NCBI GenBank assembly: GCA_964614585.1
Contig: CAZTLW010000062.1
Span: forward strand, 1-12,830
From: JAHEFX01 sp964614585
Lineage (GTDB): Bacteria > Actinomycetota > Acidimicrobiia > Spongiisociales > JAENVV01
Direction of reading: 5' to 3'
Length of the DNA stretch: 12,830 bases
Under the pieces are notes generated by a model. The model did not search any database. It was not told the origin of the DNA and saw nothing but the letters and a program-made list of their open reading frames with translations. Below are positions 7,183-12,613 of this stretch, piece after piece. How positions within the stretch are numbered: position 1 is the first letter of the stretch; each line of letters begins with the position of its first letter. The translations under genes and the position numbers were made by a program.

Positions 7183-8439
7183 TCAGTCCGTACCGAGCAG
7201 GTCGAGCTGGAAGCCGCTCGGGCCATCGGACCCAGCGGTGTAGCTGATGGTCGACGACGCGGCGCTGATGGTCACCCGGTAGCCGATGAGCGACCCTTCG
7301 TTCACGGAGCTGTCGGCGGTCGAGATGTCGATCTCACCGAAGGGCGCGAAGAGAATGCCGCTGTAGGTGATCCCCGCCGCCGCGGTCTTGATGTCCTTCG
7401 AGGAGCAGCCCGCCGACCCATCCCCATTCGCGAAGGCGAGCAGACCCGGGCCGAAACCGTCGTCGCGGCCCAGGTACCCGACGTAGCTGCCCGACTTGAA
7501 GTCGATCTGTCCTCCGGCAATCAAGGTGACCCCGGCTCCCGAAGCCACCGTCGTGCCAGGCGGCAGGGCGATGTCGCCCGTCGTGATGACCACGGCCGAG
7601 GTATCGATCACGTCACCCGTCGCCAGCTCCCGGTCCTGAAGGTCGGACAGCCCGACGTCCGCAGATCCGTAGTTCTCGAATCGGTAGGTACCGGTGATCT
7701 GCGGCTGGGAGGCAATCGGGTCGATCGAAAGATCACGAACGCCCGACGGCAGGGACGTGAAGTGCCCCAACACCAGGGATCCCGCCGGCTCCGGGTAGGG
7801 CAGGACCGGCGGGTCGAGCCTGATCTGGGTGTTGTCGCCTCCGAGACTGCCACATCCGTTGCAGTCGCCCAGCCAGGTGATGGCACCGTTGACGTCGTGC
7901 GAGGAGCCCACGATCTTGAGCCGGTCGTTGGAATGGACACCGCCGTCGATCTCACCGCTGGAGCCCGAGAGATTGACCTCGATGGGCCCACAGGAGGACG
8001 ACTCACCGAAGACCGCGTAACCATCGAGGAACTGCGAGCCCGTGCATGCGGCCGCCGACCGAGCGACCACCTCGATCGAGTCGGGGGCGACGTTGGTGGC
8101 CGGACCCAGGGCACCGCCAGAAGCCGTGGTGATGACGACCGTGTGGACGCCGTCCTCCGCCGAATGGATCACCCCGTCCGAGTAGCCGTTCTCGGCGGCC
8201 ACGGCCAAGGCCTTCTCCTCGGGAGTGTCGCCGGAGGTGTCCGGACTGCACTCCTGGAGGGCGGCGGCCATGGCGGCACTGTCGGCGGCGTTGGTCGAGC
8301 CGCGGACGTCGAGGAAGGCCAGCCCGCCGTCGATGGCGAGGGCGGCGAAGCCGAGCAGGACGAGCAGCGAGATGGCGACGAGGACGAGGCTCGCCCCCCG
8401 CTCGTCTCGTCGGAGGCGGGTCAGGAACTGAAACCGCAT
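7183..8439 (-). CDS. Tad pilus-associated TadG-like surface protein with beta-rich C-terminal domain
   Basis: The 418-residue protein opens with a basic stretch and a TadE/TadG-type hydrophobic helix (RGASLVLVAISLLVLLGFAA, 14-33), then LAIDGGLAFLDVRGSTNAADSAAMAAAL, which is the DNAADAAALAAA-like signature of Tad surface proteins. The C-terminal 280 residues are Gly/Ser/Asp-rich with alternating beta patterns, including GGVHSNDRLKIVGSSHDVNG, TGDIALPPGTTVASGAGVTLIAGG and GILFAPFGEIDIS. This resembles the beta-solenoid-like tails of exported pilus proteins and suggests a surface or adhesive role (inference). Six cysteines are visible, including a CNGC pair. ATG 8439 is preceded by GGAGTG and overlaps the end of the upstream tadE-like gene by 19 bp. 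The longer frame reaching back to 9372 is a chance open frame over the tadE genes. Confidence 0.85.
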   Translation of the reverse strand: MRFQFLTRLRRDERGASLVLVAISLLVLLGFAALAIDGGLAFLDVRGSTNAADSAAMAAALQECSPDTSGDTPEEKALAVAAENGYSDGVIHSAEDGVHTVVITTASGGALGPATNVAPDSIEVVARSAAACTGSQFLDGYAVFGESSSCGPIEVNLSGSSGEIDGGVHSNDRLKIVGSSHDVNGAITWLGDCNGCGSLGGDNTQIRLDPPVLPYPEPAGSLVLGHFTSLPSGVRDLSIDPIASQPQITGTYRFENYGSADVGLSDLQDRELATGDVIDTSAVVITTGDIALPPGTTVASGAGVTLIAGGQIDFKSGSYVGYLGRDDGFGPGLLAFANGDGSAGCSSKDIKTAAAGITYSGILFAPFGEIDISTADSSVNEGSLIGYRVTISAASSTISYTAGSDGPSGFQLDLLGTD

Positions 8440-8819
8440 GGGCGCACTCCTTCGGCGGTGGCGGACTGGCGGAGGACGAGGTTCGGGAGGAAGAAGGTGT
8501 CGAGCTCGTACTCGATGTTCACGGTCACGTCCGAGCCCTCGGCCCGAAGCCTCGACACCGAGGTGCAGACTGCCGAGATGTCGTCGACGTCCAGCACCGG
8601 GAAGGACGTGGCGGCGATGGCCTGGGCCTTCGTGGCATCCAGGTCGACCCCCTCGAAGGCTGCGAAGACCGCAGCCTCCTGGGCCACCTCCTCGATCGTG
8701 ATCGAGACGTACAGCGCCCGGCCCAGGTCGACCACCCCCACGAGGAGCGGGACGAGCACGAACGCCGAGATCAGCGCCGTCTCGACGGCCACGGCCCCGA
8801 GGTCGGATCGCCACCTCAT
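8421..8819 (-). CDS. tadE: TadE-like pseudopilin (second in operon)
   Basis: The 132-residue protein has the TadE/TadF layout: a short basic N-terminus, then GAVAVETALISAFVLVPLLVGVVDLGRALYVSI with Glu13 five residues into the hydrophobic stretch, one transmembrane helix (about 8-31), and a small exported domain with cysteines at 85 and 128 that could form a disulfide. Such minor pseudopilins are needed for Tad pilus assembly. ATG 8819 overlaps the preceding gene's TGA (ATGA), with GGTGGAAG five bases before it. A GTG at 8831 is possible but less likely. It overlaps the tadG-like gene downstream, so three genes form one operon. Confidence 0.87.
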   Translation of the reverse strand: MRWRSDLGAVAVETALISAFVLVPLLVGVVDLGRALYVSITIEEVAQEAAVFAAFEGVDLDATKAQAIAATSFPVLDVDDISAVCTSVSRLRAEGSDVTVNIEYELDTFFLPNLVLRQSATAEGVRPCGFSS

Positions 8820-9337
8820 CCGAACTTCCACCCGGACTGGAGCGATCGGGTCGACGACGAGTCGAGGCCGATGCCCTCGAAGAAGGACCCCACGACCGGA
8901 GTCCCGAGATCCACGTATGCGTCCTGCACCGAGACGGTGATCCGGGTGCCCGGTGGCAGTTGAACGTCCTCGAGGTCCTCTTCGTCGTCGTCGCAGTCGT
9001 ACGTCGTCGCATCCGGCAGAACGTAGGTGATCGAGATCGCCGACGGATCGAGGGTGTTGATGGACATCCGCCCGATGGTGGCGGCCTCGATGTCGGTGCA
9101 GTCGACGGCGTTGATGACCCCGTCACCGTCACCGTCACCCACGGTGGTGGCGTAGCGAGCACCCTCCCGGGCCGCGCTCCACACCTCGGTGAAGGCGAAA
9201 CCGAGCCACGCCGTCTCGATGATGCCCACGAGCAGCAGGAGCAGCACCGGGAAGGTGATGACGAATTCGACCAAGGCGGCCCCCCGATCGCACGAGCGGG
9301 CCGCCGAGCGGCCCGATCGATCGGTAAGGGAAGCCAT
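8816..9337 (-). CDS. tadE: TadE-like pseudopilin with DGDGDG calcium-type loop (first in operon)
   Basis: The 173-residue protein has a basic leader, then RGAALVEFVITFPVLLLLLVGIIETAWLGF (from residue 18), a TadE signature with the conserved Glu24 and one transmembrane helix. The exported part carries WSAAREGARYATTVGDGDGDGVINAVDC; the D-x-D-x-DG-x-I spacing (D68, D70, D72) is like calcium-binding loops of thrombospondin type 3 or dockerin repeats. Cysteines 80 and 115 may pair, and an acidic run DCDDDEEDLED follows. The ATG at 9337 has a GGGGGG tract 6 bases upstream, a weak match to a ribosome binding site. It is the first gene of the tadE-tadE-tadG block. Calcium binding is inferred from the motif only. 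Confidence 0.88.
   Translation of the reverse strand: MASLTDRSGRSAARSCDRGAALVEFVITFPVLLLLLVGIIETAWLGFAFTEVWSAAREGARYATTVGDGDGDGVINAVDCTDIEAATIGRMSINTLDPSAISITYVLPDATTYDCDDDEEDLEDVQLPPGTRITVSVQDAYVDLGTPVVGSFFEGIGLDSSSTRSLQSGWKFG
9119..9138 (-). repeat. Short hexamer repeat coding the Asp-Gly run
   Basis: The plus strand shows CCGTCA repeated three times; on the minus strand these are GAC-GGT codons for the Asp-Gly repeat of the TadE-like protein. The tract could expand or contract in 6-bp steps without frame loss. Confidence 0.55.
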
Positions 9338-9349
9338 GTTGTACCCCCC

Positions 9350-9355
9350 ATGCTA
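9350..9355 (-). promoter_or_regulatory. -10 box (TAGCAT) for the tadE-tadE-tadG operon
   Basis: TAGCAT on the minus strand lies 12 bases before the ATG at 9337, with the G-rich tract in between, so this operon would have a very short leader. It is divergent from the enoyl-CoA hydratase promoter 64 bp away. No convincing -35 box is seen. Confidence 0.4.
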
Positions 9356-9418
9356 GGAGTGCCGGGACACAACGCATCACGAGGATTGAGGATCCGGCGG
9401 ACCTTGTCGCCGACCGCC

Positions 9419-9424
9419 TAGCGT
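9419..9424 (+). promoter_or_regulatory. -10 box (TAGCGT) for leaderless enoyl-CoA hydratase mRNA
   Basis: TAGCGT is followed by 8 bases (C/G only, no ribosome binding site) and then ATG 9433. Box, spacing and absence of a leader match the aminotransferase and ProA-like genes. Confidence 0.55.
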
Positions 9425-9432
9425 CCCGGCCC

Positions 9433-10188
9433 ATGGCCTTCGTCCACGTCGTCGCCGACCGGGGCGTCGCCGTCGTCACCCTCGACCGGCCCGACGCCCG
9501 CAACGCCCTCAACGAGGCGCTCTCGACCGAGTTGGCCACCTCTCTGCGGACGGTCGACGCCGACCCCGACGTCCGCGCCGTCGTGCTCACCGGTACCGAC
9601 CCGGCGTTCTGCGCCGGCCAGGATCTCGCCGAACTGGCCGAACGCCCCTCGACCGTCACCGACGCCCCACCCGAGCGAAGCCCCTACGCCACCATCGCCG
9701 GCATGACGACCCCGGTCATCGGGGCCGTGAACGGAGCGTGCGTCACCGGCGGCCTCGAGATCGCCCTCTGGTGCGACTGGCTGGTGGCGTCCGACCGGGC
9801 CCGCTTCGCCGACACCCACATCCGGGTGGGTGCGATCCCCGGCGGGGGGATGACCGCCAACCTCCCTCGGGCCGTGGGCCTGCGGATGGCCAAGGAGTTG
9901 TCGCTGACCGGGCGGTTCGTCGGCGCCGACGAGGCACTGCGGATCGGCCTGGTGAACGCGGTCGTCGCCCACGACGACCTGCTGGCGGCGGCGGTCGACC
10001 TGGCCGAGGCCGTCGCCGAGGGCGACCCGACGGTGGTGGGACGCATCAAGGCGCTCTACGACGAGGCCTGGGACGTGACCGCCGGGGAGGCCCACCGCCT
10101 CGAGCAGGAGGCCTTCCGATCATGGTCGATCGACGGCGCCACCCTCGCCGACCGCCGGGCCGAAGGCCGGCTTCGCCGGCAGTACTGA
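9433..10188 (+). CDS. Enoyl-CoA hydratase/isomerase family protein (crotonase fold)
   Basis: The 251-residue protein is full length for the crotonase superfamily, which acts on acyl-CoA thioesters through an oxyanion hole. Visible motifs are LDRPDARNALNEAL (17-30), AFCAGQDLAEL (58-68, first oxyanion segment), and GAVNGACVTGGLEIALWCD (97-115, second segment with Glu109 at the position of the first catalytic Glu of hydratases). The second catalytic Glu of classical enoyl-CoA hydratase (in FGQPEI) is replaced: here the segment reads FADTHIRVG with His129. Hydration by the usual two-Glu mechanism is therefore doubtful; isomerase, hydrolase or other crotonase chemistry is possible. The promoter suggests leaderless translation from ATG 9433. 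The last codons and the stop lie inside a heptad repeat. There are no fatty-acid genes beside it. Confidence 0.93.
   Translation: MAFVHVVADRGVAVVTLDRPDARNALNEALSTELATSLRTVDADPDVRAVVLTGTDPAFCAGQDLAELAERPSTVTDAPPERSPYATIAGMTTPVIGAVNGACVTGGLEIALWCDWLVASDRARFADTHIRVGAIPGGGMTANLPRAVGLRMAKELSLTGRFVGADEALRIGLVNAVVAHDDLLAAAVDLAEAVAEGDPTVVGRIKALYDEAWDVTAGEAHRLEQEAFRSWSIDGATLADRRAEGRLRRQY
10166..10180 (+). repeat. Small inverted repeat at the 3' end of the enoyl-CoA hydratase gene
   Basis: GCCGG-CTTCG-CCGGC (or a 6-bp stem with loop TTC starting one register over) lies within the last codons before the heptad repeat. It begins the series of hairpins that continues downstream and may be part of the same intergenic structure having encroached on the gene end. 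Confidence 0.45.
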
Positions 10189-10208
10189 GTACCGAGTACC
10201 GAGTACTG
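10181..10208 (+). repeat. Four tandem heptamers AGTACYG
   Basis: Four head-to-tail 7-bp units read AGTACTG, AGTACCG, AGTACCG, AGTACTG. The first unit supplies the final Tyr codon and most of the TGA stop (10186-10188) of the enoyl-CoA hydratase gene. AGTACT is self-complementary, so the array is partly palindromic. Short tandem heptamers of this kind occur as intergenic repeats in several bacterial groups; no function can be assigned. Confidence 0.8.
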
Positions 10209-10236
10209 CGTCTGGGAGATCCCCCCGGAGAGTGGG

Positions 10237-10300
10237 GCCTGCTTCGCAGGCTTGGCAGTTCCCGAAGGGAACTGCAACCCACCCGCCTCAGGCGGGTGGG
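10237..10300 (+). repeat. Array of three back-to-back triloop hairpins
   Basis: Three perfect inverted repeats follow one another, each with a 3-base loop: GCCTGC/GCAGGC (10237-10251, loop TTC), GCAGTTCCC/GGGAACTGC (10255-10275, loop GAA) and CCCACCCGCC/GGCGGGTGGG (10278-10300, loop TCA). Stem lengths are 6, 9 and 10 bp, with spacers of only 2-3 bases. It lies directly upstream of intergenic element copy 1. Confidence 0.85.
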
Positions 10301-10303
10301 CGG

Positions 10304-10451
10304 ACCCACGGAGCGAAGCGGAGTGGGAGGGGGGAGCCACATCGCGTTCGAGGAGCCGGATCACCACGGGCGTTCGGCGCTCTCTGGCACCGCCCCCCTC
10401 CCACCGGCCTCCTGCGTCGGCCGGCGGGGCCCATCCCCCCTTCGGGGGGAT
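10304..10451 (+). repeat. Dispersed intergenic element, copy 1
   Basis: This is homologous to 12617-12769 in the same orientation. Shared blocks in order are ACCCACGG, GTGGGAGGGGGGAGCC (10323-10338), a diverged middle with GCCGGATC, CGCTCTCTGG, then CCGCCCCCCTCCCACCGGCC, a CCGGCC/GGCCGG hairpin, and a final ATCCCCCC-TTC-GGGGGGAT hairpin (10433-10451). Inside, GTGGGAGGGGGG can pair with CCCCCCTCCCAC to form a 12-bp stem closing a loop of roughly 60 bases. An isolated ATCCCCCC at 10219-10226 may be the remnant of the matching left-end hairpin, now separated by the triloop array. Confidence 0.8.
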
Positions 10452-10593
10452 TTCCTTGGTTGGTGGTGTTTCTTGCCGTCGATGTGTCGGGCGCCAACCG
10501 CGACGGAATACCCCGGAGGGGGATGGGCGAGCGACGAAGACGGTCAGGCCCACTCCCCGCGGGGACTTCCTTCCTGCCACGGTCCGGACGCGA

Positions 10594-10626
10594 AGTGGCC
10601 GCCGCTCCCCCCGAGCGGCGGCCACT
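10594..10626. terminator. Strong 14-bp hairpin, probable bidirectional terminator
   Basis: AGTGGCCGCCGCTC (10594-10607) pairs perfectly with GAGCGGCGGCCACT (10613-10626) around loop CCCCC. It lies between the convergent enoyl-CoA hydratase and the minus-strand 94-residue gene. The 10-mer CCACGGTCCG occurs on both sides (10577-10586 and 10633-10642). No T-run is present. Confidence 0.6.
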
Positions 10627-10653
10627 CACCTCCCACGGTCCGCCCGTTCGTCG

Positions 10654-10668
10654 GTGTCCACTGGACAC
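10654..10668. repeat. Small perfect inverted repeat GTGTCC/GGACAC
   Basis: A 6-bp stem with loop ACT. It could contribute to transcription end structures downstream of the minus-strand operon, but is too short to assign a role. Confidence 0.4.
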
Positions 10669-10692
10669 GGTACGCACCATGAGTGGTCATCG

Positions 10693-10713
10693 GATCACCA
10701 ATAGTGGTGAATC
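10693..10713 (-). terminator. Possible hairpin at the end of the minus-strand operon
   Basis: CACCA-ATAG-TGGTG with GAT/ATC pairs outside (one bulged A) overlaps the stop codon of the 94-residue gene. The stem is short and there is no T-run, so a terminator role is only possible. Confidence 0.3.
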
Positions 10714-10996
10714 AGCGCAAGCTGGGTGGGACCCGGTACGTGTAGGTGGCGGCGTCGGCCGCCAGCACCACCGCGTCGGCGTCCTCGTCGAAGGTCACGG
10801 TCTCCCAACCGAGGCCGAGCTCGTGGAGTGGCATGAACGAGCGAGACGTGCCGTCCCGGGCGAGGGCGATGCCGGTCTCGTCGGCCGTCATCGCCACCTC
10901 GTCGGGGCCGACAGCCACCTCCCCCACACCCGCGAAGAACGCCGCGAAGGCGGCGGTGACCCGATCCCACTCGGCCCGCGGTATCGCCTCGGCCAC
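10712..10996 (-). CDS. Hypothetical 94-residue protein coupled to the ProA-like gene
   Basis: The family is not recognised. The protein starts with GTG at 10996, sharing one base with the TAG stop of the ProA-like gene (TAGTG), so it is very likely translated by coupling. The N-terminal half is a helix with aromatic residues (RAEWDRVTAAFAAFFAG); the rest alternates short beta-like stretches, such as EVAVGPDEVAMTADETGIALARDG, FMPLHELGLGWETVTFDEDADAVVLAADAATYTYRVPPSLR. It has no signal peptide, no membrane helix and no cysteine, and is acidic overall. This suggests a small soluble alpha/beta protein acting with, or regulating, the dehydrogenase. The coding call rests on the tight coupling, normal codon bias and absence of repeats; function is unknown. 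Confidence 0.7.
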   Translation of the reverse strand: MAEAIPRAEWDRVTAAFAAFFAGVGEVAVGPDEVAMTADETGIALARDGTSRSFMPLHELGLGWETVTFDEDADAVVLAADAATYTYRVPPSLR

Positions 10997-12495
10997 TAGC
11001 GGTGGAGGCCCGGATCGTCCTGGGTGGCCCGCAGGCGGATCGTGAAGACCGAGTCACCCGACAGCACCCCGCTCCGGGCGAAGAGGCGACCCCACTCCCA
11101 GTTCGACAGGCCGAGCTCGGGGCGGTCGAGGGCGTACTGGCCGTCGACCCACCGGGTGAAGCCGTTGCCGACGAACGGGGCGTCGATGCGGGCGAAGAAC
11201 CGCTCGTGGGCGGCCGGGTCCTCGGCAACCAACGAGGCCGTGAAGCGTGGGCTCTGGTCGTTGAAGGCATCGACGGCCTCGTCGACCGTGTCCACCACGA
11301 CGAGGGTCACCTCGGGCGAGTCCTCCCACTCCCACTCCACGCCGAGTTGGTCGACGGGCAGGGTCTCGGCCTGGGGCTCGACGACCTCTCCCTCCGCCCG
11401 CGCGATCGGGACCTCACGTGAGAACCAGTTGTCGGGGAGGTAGGGCTCGCTGCCGGCGGCGACGTGCAGCTTGGCGTTCGTCCCCCGGTCGGCGGCCGCC
11501 GCCTCGACCGCCTCGACGAACACGGGCACGAGGTCGGTGGCCCGTTCGCGGACGATCGCACACGTGTTGAGGGTGTTGCAGACCTTCCGGTCGAGCGAGT
11601 GACGGACCGCCTGGCCGAAGGCGTCGGCGTCGGCGCTCAGGTCGGCGACGATCCACGCCCCGCCGGTGCCGTGGAGGCTCACCGGGGTCCCGTGCTGGGC
11701 GGCGACGGCACCGAGTTGGGCGACCGCGGCACCCGATCCCCGGGCCACGGCGAGGGCGAGCCGGGGGTCGGCGAACATCGCCCACCCGGCGGCCCGGGAC
11801 GGCGAATCGACCAGCGAGGCGACCCCGGTCGGGAGGCCGGACTCGGCGAGGGCCGGCTCGAGGGCATGGGTGGCGATGGCCCGGGCGGTGCCGAGGGCGT
11901 CGGAGCCGATCCGGAACACCACGGCATTGCCCGAACGGAGCACGCCGGTGGCGTCGGCGAAGACGTTGGGACGGCCCTCGAAGACGAAGCCGACGACGCC
12001 GAGACCGGCCACGACCTCCTCGACCCTCCATCCCTCGTGCTGGATCGTGTCGCGTACGGCGCCCCTGACCGAGGGCATATCCCGCCAGCCGCGCAGCCCG
12101 GCGACCATGTCGGCACGCATCCGTTCGGACAGGATGAGACGCGTGACGGACCGCCCCCGCTCTCGGGCGGAGCCGACGTCGGCCTCGTTCGCCTCCCGGA
12201 TCGGGGCGAAGGCCGCCTCGTCCTCGAGACGTCGGGCGAAGGCCTCGTAGAAGGCGGAGATGGCGGCGTCGTCGACCTCCCCGAGCGCCCCGAAGGCGGC
12301 GTGGGCGGCGTCGACGGCCGAGGAGGCCGCCTCGGCGTCCTCGGCCGGGATGTGAAGGAGGTCACCGGTGCGCTGGACCACCACGAGCCGGTCGCCGGGC
12401 CGGAAGGCCTGGGCGAGAGCGGCGGGCACCCGGACGACCTTGTCCCCGTCGTAGGGAATCGGCATCCCCGCCTCGAGCCGTTGCAGGAGTTCCAT
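10996..12495 (-). CDS. ProA-like (gamma-glutamyl phosphate reductase family) aldehyde dehydrogenase, extended N-terminus
   Basis: The 499-residue protein is in the aldehyde dehydrogenase superfamily and most resembles glutamate-5-semialdehyde dehydrogenase (ProA): GLGVVGFVFEGRPNVFADATGVLRSGNAVVFRIGSDA (165-200) matches the ProA ESRPNV region, HGTGGAWIV (275-283) the GGTG region, and RKVCNTLNTCAIV carries the catalytic cysteine C306. The C-terminal FTRWVDGQYALDRPELGLS matches the ProA TRFTDG segment only loosely. It is about 80 residues longer than typical ProA, partly from an N-terminal segment (1-55, IPYDGDKVVRVPAALAQAFRPGDRLVVV...) not seen in ProA. No proB kinase is nearby. A related acyl-phosphate or aldehyde substrate is as likely as proline synthesis. 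ATG 12495 follows TAGCCT by 7 bases; upstream frame extension runs into the repeat element and is rejected. Confidence 0.85.
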   Translation of the reverse strand: MELLQRLEAGMPIPYDGDKVVRVPAALAQAFRPGDRLVVVQRTGDLLHIPAEDAEAASSAVDAAHAAFGALGEVDDAAISAFYEAFARRLEDEAAFAPIREANEADVGSARERGRSVTRLILSERMRADMVAGLRGWRDMPSVRGAVRDTIQHEGWRVEEVVAGLGVVGFVFEGRPNVFADATGVLRSGNAVVFRIGSDALGTARAIATHALEPALAESGLPTGVASLVDSPSRAAGWAMFADPRLALAVARGSGAAVAQLGAVAAQHGTPVSLHGTGGAWIVADLSADADAFGQAVRHSLDRKVCNTLNTCAIVRERATDLVPVFVEAVEAAAADRGTNAKLHVAAGSEPYLPDNWFSREVPIARAEGEVVEPQAETLPVDQLGVEWEWEDSPEVTLVVVDTVDEAVDAFNDQSPRFTASLVAEDPAAHERFFARIDAPFVGNGFTRWVDGQYALDRPELGLSNWEWGRLFARSGVLSGDSVFTIRLRATQDDPGLHR

Positions 12496-12502
12496 GGAAG
12501 TG

Positions 12503-12508
12503 AGGCTA
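12503..12508 (-). promoter_or_regulatory. -10 box (TAGCCT) for leaderless ProA-like mRNA
   Basis: On the minus strand TAGCCT is followed by CACTTCC and the ATG at 12495. No ribosome binding site lies between, so the operon probably starts as a leaderless mRNA. The hexamer is identical to that of the aminotransferase. Confidence 0.55.
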
Positions 12509-12590
12509 GGAGGGAACCCGAACCGCGGAACCACGGAACCACCTGAGCGGGCAGGACGATCGGCCGTCGAGGAGGATTCGCGCACGAAGG

Positions 12591-12613
12591 GAAATCCCCC
12601 CGCAAGGGGGGAT
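12591..12613 (+). repeat. G6/C6 hairpin with GCAA loop, first copy
   Basis: ATCCCCCC and GGGGGGAT pair around a GCAA tetraloop (12594-12613). The 23-base block with its leading GAA is identical to 12808-12830. It forms the left end of intergenic element copy 2. Confidence 0.85.

Larger units (their letters stand above)
10189..10711. other. Gene-free hairpin-rich intergenic region
   Basis: No frame here has credible protein features: predicted products are Pro/Gly/Arg-rich and exist in several frames at once because the DNA is inverted-repeat rich. It holds the end of the heptad array, three back-to-back hairpins (10237-10300), one copy of the dispersed element (10304-10451), a less structured stretch (10452-10575) with a CCCCGCGGGG palindrome at about 10554, a strong terminator-like hairpin (10594-10626), a small hairpin (10654-10668), and a last hairpin near 10693-10713 next to the stop of the minus-strand gene. 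Confidence 0.75.

Noticed and set aside
5274..7247. Long open frames crossing the N run
   Set aside because: Translation through unknown bases has no meaning, and the flanks are shadows of the DUF5667-like and aminotransferase genes.
7183..9372. A 729-residue open frame covering the whole minus-strand Tad block
   Set aside because: Only the part from ATG 8439 has protein features. The upstream part is a shadow of two well-supported TadE genes in other frames, with Arg/Pro/Ser-rich nonsense sequence.
10181..10300. CRISPR-like array
   Set aside because: The heptamers are contiguous without spacers, and the hairpins differ from one another in sequence; there is no repeat-spacer pattern and no cas gene.
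10056..10999. Several overlapping open frames of 90-300 residues in the hairpin region on both strands
   Set aside because: They arise from GC-rich inverted repeats, share no family features, and lack ribosome binding sites.
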